Shown here: piece by piece, positions 1-8,148 of the stretch
How positions within the stretch are numbered: position 1 is the first letter of the stretch
Layout of the letters: every line of letters starts with the position of its first letter
Origin: Alisma plantago-aquatica
Lineage: Eukaryota; Streptophyta; Magnoliopsida; Alismatales; Alismataceae
Assembly (NCBI GenBank): GCA_963693085.1
Contig: OY856410.1
Location: forward strand, 564,444,906-564,508,905
Length of the DNA stretch: 64,000 nucleotides
Direction of reading: 5' to 3'
The notes under the pieces: generated by a model
Seen by the model: only the letters and a program-made list of their open reading frames with translations
The model's database searches: none
Told to the model about the DNA's origin: nothing
Position numbers and translations under genes: made by a program

Positions 1-1718
1 TCTTAACAATGATTTCTTAGCCATTATATTCTATAAGAGAAAAAATTGAATTTTGTCAAAACTCCTTTTTGATTTGATTTGATTTGATTTGAATAAAAGT
101 GGATGATATTTAATTAGGCCTTTAATTAATTATCACTCCCACTATTTTCATAAAATTGATAGCCCTCACCATCAATTTGGAAGATTGTAGCATACAACCT
201 TCTAGTGAACCAAGATCCATATTTCATCTAAGCATGTGTCATCTTTGGCTGATCACCCATAACTAGATTATTTAGGTAGGAAACTTTTGCCAATTACATC
301 TAAATGCAACTCCCGGATAGATGGTGTACACAACTCTTTGTCACGATCCATCTTTATTCTTCAGGTACTTAATCTCATTAAAATCGCCTAATTAAGCCTG
401 ACCCAAAAGCCAACACGATAGACTATGTACCCTACTTTGGCAGACCTACATATCTGCCATCACACTTCCACAAGATGGACTGCGCACCACGCTTTGGCGT
501 AACATATTCTTGGTAGATCAAGCTTTTCATGTGTGTTGCTTATGGAAAACATCTATGACTTAATATTATATTGAGGGGTTTGGTATTTTTATACATATAC
601 ATATCCAATCAGCACATATATAGTATGTATCATGTACATGTTATATCCAACAAGAAAAACATGTGAAGCGATAATAGCAATAAATGGCCATCCTATTGTA
701 ATTCCTTGAGCTAAAAGGAATTATAGTCATTTAGGTCTACATCATATGCAGTAACTTGTTGTTGATGAAGATTTGTGCTCGGACCATTCTGGGTTAATCG
801 ACTCATCCTTTGACTGATTGGCTCGCCTCCTGGACGGTCGGTTGGTTGCCTCCAACCATTCGTCTGGCTCCTCTAGATGGTCAGCTTGTCAAGTTGTTCG
901 GGCTCCTCATCAGTCCAGCAACTTCTAGTCTCATATGATCAACCGGTCATCTCAGTCCTTCAACAACTTGTCTGGGCGCCCATCATTCTTTGACATAATA
1001 CGAAATCAAACTATCCTACTTTTACATAAAACTTTAGGAAACCCCGAGTTACATTCGGGGGGGGGGGGGGGAGAAAAGGTAGAAAAGAAGATTTGAGTTA
1101 TCTCGAGATACATTTGGAATAGAAGATAGAGGTTCGGTTCACAGATCGAGACACAAACAACCACAACCAACCATGCACTCACATAGGGTTTATAGGCCAT
1201 AACCATGATACACATCCACCATCAAATCCATTTTAGGATGACGTGTATCGATTGCATATATATACGATATCATATATGTATATAATGGATTGTGGTTTTT
1301 AAATAGATATGCACATTAGCCAATTAAAGTATTCTCATCGCATGCAATAGTTAAATGGCAAAAAACCAAAACTGATCATATCGATTAATCCTAAAACATA
1401 GTATGTTGACCATAAACCAAACATTGATAGATCAAAACATAGTATGTTTATCATTAGTGTCCATACCCTTCTCTTTCTAGATCAGATACATCTAGATCAT
1501 GAACATGTCTCTCACTCCAGATAGCAAACATAAAATTCAAAATCAAAACATATGAGCATAATCTCTAGTATTTGAACACTTTCATACATTTATACTACTT
1601 CATAACTTGATATATAAACTAATCCTACTCTTTAGGTGAATTAGAAATCAAACATCAAAAAATAGTAGCTAATCATTTCAGTGAAACAATCAAGAAAAAA
1701 AGTATGGGATAAATATTT
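1..1718. other. Unclassified AT-rich intergenic DNA
   Basis: No gene is supported here. The stretch holds a short GATTT repeat near 70-92 and a run of 13 G at about 1059-1071. Around 780-1000 there is a locally GC-richer patch with recurring GGTC/GTCG words, like the patches in the copia LTRs further right. It is probably old LTR-retroelement sequence, but I found no terminal repeats, primer site or purine tract. The 69-residue minus-strand reading frame over the poly-G run is chance. Confidence 0.5.
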
Positions 1719-1723
1719 CTAAG
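1719..1723. repeat. Target-site duplication CTAAG, left copy
   Basis: CTAAG lies immediately before the first TGTTACGACC of LTR 1 and recurs at 17851-17855, immediately after the last GTGTAACA of LTR 3. The copies are identical. The middle LTR has no such duplication, so all of 1724-17850 behaves as one insertion unit. Confidence 0.93.
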
Positions 1724-1882
1724 TGTTACGACCCCATCTGAGCTTAATTGATAAACTAGGGTTTACCTAGACAATTGCAAAGATTAATTGGAATAATCAT
1801 TCTTGAAATCTAATTAATGACAATAACACAATTAGGATGTTTTAACTATGATAAGAAGTCTAAATATTCTTTTGTCTTGAGA

Positions 1883-1911
1883 ATTAGGGTTTGAGAAACA
1901 TAAACCCTAAT
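1883..1911 (+). promoter_or_regulatory. Inverted telo-box pair in U3 of LTR 1
   Basis: ATTAGGGTTT (1883-1892) and AAACCCTAAT (1902-1911) form a perfect 10-bp inverted repeat with a 9-nt spacer. AAACCCTAA is the plant telo-box, which is known to bind Myb-type TRB proteins. The pair is conserved in all five family-1 LTRs of the window. A regulatory role is inferred. Confidence 0.5.
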
Positions 1912-2286
1912 CGGCCCAAAATAGGGTTTTAATGATGCATGAATACAGAATTTGATAAGTAGAATGTCTCACTAAATGATTTTTAGTATTTTATTTGTAA
2001 CTCGGATTTACTTCAAATTTGGATATGATTTGGATATTTAAAATGTGAACAATATTGGAAAATATCAGAATTTTTGAAGAATGCTCTGACCTGTTTGTCG
2101 GTCGAGTTTCAAACTAGACCGATCACATTTCCAGAATTTTACAGCAGTGTGGTAATTGAATTTTATCTTTTTATTGGTATATCCAATTGATTTCAAATTT
2201 TAACTGTGCCTGAAAAACACAGTTTTAGACACTCTGTTAAATTGGAATAATTTTTGGATGACTTTTGAATCCCTACAGTAAGGGTG

Positions 2287-2353
2287 TCGGTCGAGTTTGT
2301 GCAGGACAAACTCGGCCGAATATATTGCAGACTGCAATATAGCAGTGCACTGT
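2287..2353 (+). other. Three consecutive hairpin-forming inverted repeats in U3
   Basis: TCGGTCGAGTTTGT (2287-2300) pairs with ACAAACTCGGCCGA (2306-2319) over 14 bp with one G-U pair and a GCAGG loop. It is followed at once by TATATTGC/GCAATATA with a 5-nt loop, and then by the 10-bp palindrome CAGTGCACTG. All three are kept in the other family-1 LTRs. They lie upstream of the TATA box, so they reach RNA only through the 3' LTR copy. Confidence 0.6.
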
Positions 2354-2517
2354 TCTATTTTTAATTATTTATTGGTAACTCCAAATGATCTCAAATTTTA
2401 ACTGAAGCTTTATAGATCAATTATAAATAACTTTCTAAATTCCCATAATTGTTGGATAATTTTTGATCTCTGAAATGAACGAATTACAGTAACTTTTGTA
2501 TAACTGAATATTCAGCC

Positions 2518-2562
2518 TATATAATTAAAGTTAAGTGTTGGGTCAATATGCAATTGACCCAA
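2518..2562 (+). promoter_or_regulatory. LTR 1 TATA box and start-proximal hairpin
   Basis: TATATAA at 2518-2524 is the best core-promoter candidate in the LTR. Fourteen bases downstream, TTGGGTCAAT (2538-2547) and ATTGACCCAA (2553-2562) form a perfect 10-bp stem with a 5-nt loop, at or just upstream of where transcription should start. Equivalent TATA boxes lie at 8943 and 15369. Element B has the weaker CAATATAAT at 24356 and 30834. The start site is inferred from spacing only. Confidence 0.5.
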
Positions 2563-3868
2563 GCAACTCAATTGACTTATATGAGCAACCACACACACAC
2601 ACAGATCTCATTCTTCGTCATTCACTCTAGAGAAATGAAAATCTAGAGAGAGAGGGAGAGTTAGAGCTTGAGTGAAGAAAGTGGGGGAATTGCTGAATTA
2701 GGGTTCTGCGGTCCCAAGAGTGGTGAAATCAAGTAAGTTCGGATTCCTTGCATAGGCTTATATGGTGAATCTACTCTCTCATGTCAAGATTCCGTTTTTT
2801 CTCTAATTTGATCCAAGAGGATGTCGAAATTCCCTCTTTTCTCACCCTTTCTTCATAATCCCTCATTTTCAAGGTTCCCGAGTTGAATGGAAGAAGAATT
2901 GGGAGATTTGCTAGGGATTTGATAGGAATTTGAGATTCCCTGAGTTGAGCTGCAGTTGTGAGGTGTTTTCACACCTTAGGGTGAGTGGGTTCTTCCTTCA
3001 AACATTCTAATGCACGAATTTGATTATGACATCCAAATCCCTAAATGCTTAGCATGTGAATTCTAAATCCTGAATTGTCTGTTTGATTTAAGTTATTGTA
3101 AATTGATATGATACGGATTCCTTCTTTGTTTGAATGACTTTTTGATGGTAGATTCATATCAGATACGTATACAACACTTCTTAGTGAGAATGCTTTTCAG
3201 ATTTATATCAAATGATGTAATTAGGGTTTAACCTAATTGAGACGTCACTAGTGTTTCAACCTTATTGAAAAGGACTAGTAATCCTATAAGTGGTTAGGAT
3301 GTATCTCATGGGTTATCTTAATTGAATTTTATTCTTGATACATGATATCTCAGTAAATGATATGGAAAATCTAAATTTAGTTAAGTTTCCATGATTTCAT
3401 ATCTATATTGATTATATAAGATTTGTTGGAAACAGTCTTTATTTAGTGAATGCTTATATCGTATGAGATCATGATAAGAGCCATTTGACAAGTGAATGAG
3501 GCAAATGCAACCCTAAGAGTAGGGTGTTGGCATGTGATGAATGAATAAGGCATATGAAACCCTAAGGATGGGGTGCTCAATGAGTCATGCTATGGTAATA
3601 TGAAAGGTCTCGATATGAGATGTGGTGATGCTTAATTGTTGAATTGTATGTTTCTAGTGCATTTAACTTTATATGCTTGTTCTCTCTGAGTTGATATCTA
3701 CATACTGCAGGGCTTCTTATTTTCAATACATATCTCGTAAATTGCAGGTAATGAGATATGACATGCCCTAGAAAGGGATGTTACTGAGACATGGTATATG
3801 TTGAATACATGAGCTATGATATTTATCTGTTGATTAATTAATAGACCTAGATGCCCTAACACCGTAGA

Positions 3869-4281
3869 ACCCCTTAGACGGGTCTGCAACTTTGGGCCGA
3901 AACTCGTGTTACAACATCATCCGTGCTTGTGTCGCGGACAAACGAGGAAAGAGAGAGGCAGTGTCTAACAACAATCGTGCTTGTGTCACGATGGCACTGC
4001 GATAACAAAAGAAAACTTGGTTATCTAACACCATTCGTGCTTGTGTCACGAAGGTAACCCTGTGACTCTCCGCTGATGTACTCAGGTTAAAGGAGAAGTC
4101 GGGAGCACACGTGGTTGTGCAGCACACGTGGTTGTGCGTTGAGGCCGTAGAGCCTGGGTCCTGTGCAGACCAGGACGAGTAGTCAGACTTAGCACTTCCC
4201 GGGTGTGTCGCTAAGTCTTGTACGGTGGGACCGTAGCATGAACTTGCTGCGGATCTTCATATGCAGAGTACACTGCATATG
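3869..4281 (+). other. Hairpin-dense (structured RNA) domain, LTR 1
   Basis: About 410 nt made almost entirely of consecutive self-complementary segments. First come three tandem two-tier modules at 3903-3946, 3958-4000 and 4019-4059. Each has an outer stem, an A/C-rich 10-12-nt left linker (like TCTAACAACA), an inner 6-bp stem, the loop CTTGTGT and a 2-3-nt right linker. Then come GACTCTCC/GGAGAAGTC (4064-4100), two GCACA/TGTGC hairpins (4105-4137), AGGC/GCCT, GTCCT/AGGAC, GACTTAGC/GCTAAGTC (4186-4217) and CATATGCAG/CTGCATATG (4258-4281). It lies downstream of the TATA box, so it should be in the 5' leader. The domain is locally GC-rich. The family and function are unknown to me. Confidence 0.72.
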
Positions 4282-4432
4282 TTTAGGGCATAATCTAAAA
4301 TATGATCATATAGGTTCACAGAGTTCTTTATAAATGAAAGAGTTAAGGAAGACTAAAAGCATAGTCTTCTAGTGGTTATTCTTTGGATGCAGTATTTACA
4401 TTCTTTGTTATTTCAATTATATTGTTTTAGAA

Positions 4433-4456
4433 CTTAATTGAATTTTATTCTTGATA
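4433..4456 (+). repeat. 24-bp intra-LTR copy patch, LTR 1
   Basis: The 24 bases from 4433 are identical to 3317-3340 of the same LTR. LTR 2 has the same patch at 10857-10880. LTR 3 (17286-17298) and both element-B LTRs instead carry the apparently ancestral GCTCAGTGTAGTA. Confidence 0.8.
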
Positions 4457-5012
4457 TATTTATTGCTGTTAAATTTCATATCGTTTATTCAAATTATATC
4501 TGAAATCACATTAGTGCATTAGTCTGTTTCCATCAAGTACTCATTCACTGAGCGAGTAGGCTCACCCCTCTACTCAAACATTTTTAGGGTTAATCGCGTG
4601 GACTTGAAGATGATCAGAGCATCATAGTAGATCTGCCACAGGAGTCAAGTATGAGATTAGTTGAGTCAGTCGGTCCTTGTCACTCTAGATCCTCAGTAAG
4701 AGTTAAGAGAGAGAGTTGTAATTACAATGTGTAATATTGTTCCTCTTTGATATGTATGCTAATTACAAGTTTCATGTGCATAATGTGTGAGAGACATCAT
4801 GAATGTTTATACATGTATCTTTACTATTAAAGTTTGATTAGTAAAGGAAATGTTCAGATTCCCTTGTTAAGATGTTTTATGTGGTTCAATGCGAAGAAAC
4901 AAGAGTTTTTAAGAAAAAAAAAGTTAAGGGTGTTCTTTGTGTTAAATATAAATCCTATCTTACGCCCTAATCTCATGATTTGAGGAAATTGTGAGATCGG
5001 GGTGTAACAGCT

Positions 5013-5024
5013 TGGTATCAGAGC
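5013..5024 (+). other. Primer-binding site, tRNA-iMet type
   Basis: TGGTATCAGAGC starts three bases after the CA end of LTR 1. It is the usual plant initiator-Met tRNA primer site. Element B has one more matching base (TGGTATCAGAGCC). Confidence 0.9.
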
Positions 5025-5568
5025 TTAGGGTGAGTTGTCAAGGACCATTAAGTTAGTAAGTAAGAGTCCTATGTGTGGCAGATAGGAGATGTATGATGTT
5101 AGCTTTGGGGATTTGAGTATTTGGATATCCTGGCCCGATATCTGAGTACTTGGATCAGCCAGTACAAGCTACTCTGTCTATTCTCTCACGTATACCCTGG
5201 CCAGGTATACAGTGGAAGAATGGGCTAGAGATGAACCCTAGAAATGTTAGGGTTAGAAAATGAGAAAAGAAACAAGAATTAAGAGCATAAATGTAAAAAA
5301 GAGATAGAACTTACATTTCATAATGTTGTTTTTGTTGGAAATGTACAGAAATGCTCTTATATGTTTGAATTGAAATGTTCAATACTTTGAAATATGGGTC
5401 TTTAATATTTGTTGTACACTATGCAATTGTACTATTTATTGATTTCATTCTTTGTAACAAGTAGACTAGAATTGACCTTTGAATGAGCTTTTGTTTCTAT
5501 GGTTTTTCCCGCTGATTCGAGTGAAATTGACATCAGCAGGTCTGTTTAGGTTTTCAGTCTGTACACAA

Positions 5569-5765
5569 TTCGGCCGAGTTGTATGTGGTTCGGCCGAGTT
5601 TCCTTAATAGGCAATCGAACAGCAAACTGATCGGCCGAGTTGTATGTAATTCGGCCGAGTTTCCTTTTTCAGGAAATCAAACGGCAAGTTGATCGGCCGA
5701 GTTTCAAGCGGATCAGCCGAGTTGTGAAGCAATCGGCCGAGTTTCTGACCAATCGGCTGAGTTTC
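5569..5765 (+). repeat. TCGGCCGAGTT motif array, internal domain 1
   Basis: Eight copies of [TA]TCGGCCGAGTT[TG] occur in about 200 bp, all in the same orientation. Copies 6 and 8 each have one substitution. The core TCGGCCGA is itself an 8-bp palindrome. Copies 1-2 and 3-4 form a higher-order repeat (GTTGTATGT then GTTTCCTT). The array is conserved at 11994-12190 and 27432-27628. Confidence 0.88.
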
Positions 5766-8135
5766 TGAGCTGTGAGTGGCAGTTCAGGAAGAATGTAATC
5801 CTTTGTAGTTCCTGGCTTCAGGACTCCAGGTTTGGCCTGGTCTGGTTGGCAGGATGCGTTATTAGGATCTAATGAATCCTATCAATAGCATAATAAGAAT
5901 AGAATTGGAATAATTAGACCCACATCAGAATAAGAATGTACATACGGTAAGATGTTGAAACAGATGGGCAAGATCAGAACAACTAAGAATTAGTTGAAAC
6001 TGATATCTGAGGTTCAACTTTGGGGTCTCAAATGTGAAACCCTTAATTGGGAATAATAGAACATGATATGAAGCTCATAATCAGTTTATTGGTTAATTTT
6101 GCATGAACTATACATATGAAATATAGAAAAGATATGTGAAATGTATGTATGTATGGTTCAAGATAACAAGAATCAATCATGAAGAATGAATCATATAATA
6201 GCGTATAATGCTTTTATGAACTCTAAAGCAAAGGCTAAGTAGAAGAATAGAGTGAGCTTTCAATAGGTCCATAAAAGTAGAAAGGATCGTATGAACATGT
6301 AATTCATAAGACTAGAACAACAAACTAGTTTCTAAGCAAAGAACATAGGTGTAGTTTAATGAATGAATAAGTCATATAAAGGTGGACTTTATTCAGAAGA
6401 GAAAAACTTGGTTGAAAGAGAAACTATGTTTGACCCATGCATGATCCACTTGATGTAAAAATGAAGAATATGTAATGTATTCAACATGAGTAAAAACTAA
6501 TAGAAGGACTATTAATTTAGAATGTTAACTTCACAATAGTATAAAGATAAAGGTGGAAATATGTGCAACATGGTATACATGACCATACATATGAATAAGC
6601 AACATGGTCATAAGAGAAAAATTTAGAATTTAAGATGACGGGTTAAAGAGTAGTATATGGTAAGAGGACTATGAAACGTAAGAAAGGGTTTGAAATATGA
6701 TGGAAAAGTTATAAATAAAGAGGTTGTGAGATTCAAGCAAGTGCTAATTAATCAAATATCTCTGTTGATAACTAAGTAAATCTACATACGAGAATGTATT
6801 AAGGGAATGTTTGAATACAAGTATTCCAAGTCTTAAAATCATCTTCTCTTTCATATATTCCTTAATGAGAGTAAGGTGGGAATGAAATGATAAGAGAAAA
6901 TGAATCATATATGATGCATAACTACCTTGGTAGGGTCATCTAGTGAATGTAATAGTGATATACAGTATGATGAAGTGCGATAAGAAATAAATTCTTATGT
7001 GATAGCAAGAATGATGAATAATCTATTCCTATCTTAAATGCTTCAATGCTAATGATGTTTATTGTATATAATCATATGAAAAGGATAGGTAGAAAAAAGT
7101 AAAGAAGTAATGAATGAGCAGAGAGATATGGGAAAACACTAGCTTTGTGTAATATGTGAATTTGTTTTTACATGTATGATTTGTTTAAGGCATATTAGGG
7201 TATGAAAGTTGGTTCTACATATGATTTCAGTGTATGTGTGCAAGCTATATGTTAAACTAAAGGCGTACGATAGTTGAAGTAATTCATACCAGATATGCAT
7301 CCTAGTATTGTGTATTTGTAATATGGTGATACAGTTTGGATGATGACGGAATACATGGAGTGATATCATGAACAAGGTAGTCAAACTTATTCACTCATAT
7401 TAATAGAAAAGGGATGATAATCAGATTGTCTGGACAAGTAACCCTAATGAGGTGTAGCTTGTTATAACTAGCTCTAATATAACCGAGTGATGATAATTGA
7501 GTATGATTAATGCTTGAATGACTGATACAATTGTGGATTACCTTATTACTGATGTTGAAACTCTAAAATGATATAATATGATGGTTACACTTTGAATTGT
7601 GTGTGGGCCCATAACCCACAGGTCCCAGGATCGAAACAGGATAGTATGGAATGAGGTGGTAATGCTTCACCTCATGCATCCATGACCCAATGGGGATGCC
7701 AAGAGTAGTATTGTGCAATTGATTGTTGAATCTAGTCTTTTAATTCAAGACTGTTTTGCTATCTGAGTAGCATGTTATTAAAGTTTAAAACAGCATGGTG
7801 AACTTGCTTTTGTCACTTAAAGATGATACAGAACAATAGAACTCTCTGAACAACATAAGTTGAGATAGTTGTATCAGAGTATCAGAGTTGCGCAGTGAAA
7901 GCGTTGTGGTTTATCTTTACATTCTATGTTTGACTGTGGCATAAAGAATTTGCTTGATATCATTGAGAACTATTTGAAATATGTTGTGATTTAGTAAAGA
8001 ATTAAAAGATCTAATGTTGAAAACTACATTCAGGTATGAAATACAAGAGTATAATGACATGGAAGGCTTTAGAAGCTTAGAATAACCTTGAATGTATCTT
8101 TCTTGTAGGTTTATGTTTCGAGGACGAAACATTCT

Positions 8136-8147
8136 AAGGGGGGAGAG
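8136..8147 (+). other. Polypurine tract before LTR 2
   Basis: AAGGGGGGAGAG lies one base before LTR 2 and is preceded by TTTCGAGGACGAAAC. That arrangement is characteristic of the 3' end of Tekay/Del-type Ty3-gypsy elements (family knowledge). Confidence 0.85.
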
Positions 8148-8148
8148 T

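Larger units (their letters stand above)
1724..5009 (+). repeat. Element A, LTR 1 (5' LTR)
   Basis: This is a 3286-bp direct repeat of the other two LTRs, with TG...CA ends. U3 carries a telo-box inverted pair (1883-1911), two TCGGYCGAGTTT inverted repeats and a TATA box (2518-2524). R/U5 carries a hairpin-dense domain (3869-4281). Compared with LTR 2 and LTR 3, the first TCGG inverted repeat is damaged here (AAACTAGACCG near 2111-2121). LTR 1 shares a 24-bp patch at 4433-4456 with LTR 2 but not with LTR 3. Confidence 0.93.
5010..8148 (+). mobile_element. Element A, internal domain 1 (non-coding)
   Basis: This is a 3139-bp interior between LTR 1 and LTR 2. It opens with the primer-binding site and closes with the purine tract. 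Reading frames are short, not conserved in the relatives, and match no retroelement protein. Recognisable contents are a near-palindrome around GTATACCCTGG/CCAGGTATAC (5201-5221), an eight-copy TCGGCCGAGTT array (5569-5765) and a TGTGGG/CCCACA hairpin near 7600. The rest is purine-rich, AT-rich sequence. Confidence 0.88.

Noticed and set aside
3903..4059. Possible CRISPR-like array
   Set aside because: There are only three or four units, the repeats are self-complementary throughout, there are no spacers of independent sequence, and the context is a plant LTR.
5013..5024. tRNA gene fragment
   Set aside because: The match to tRNA-Met is only the primer-binding segment next to an LTR. No cloverleaf surrounds it.
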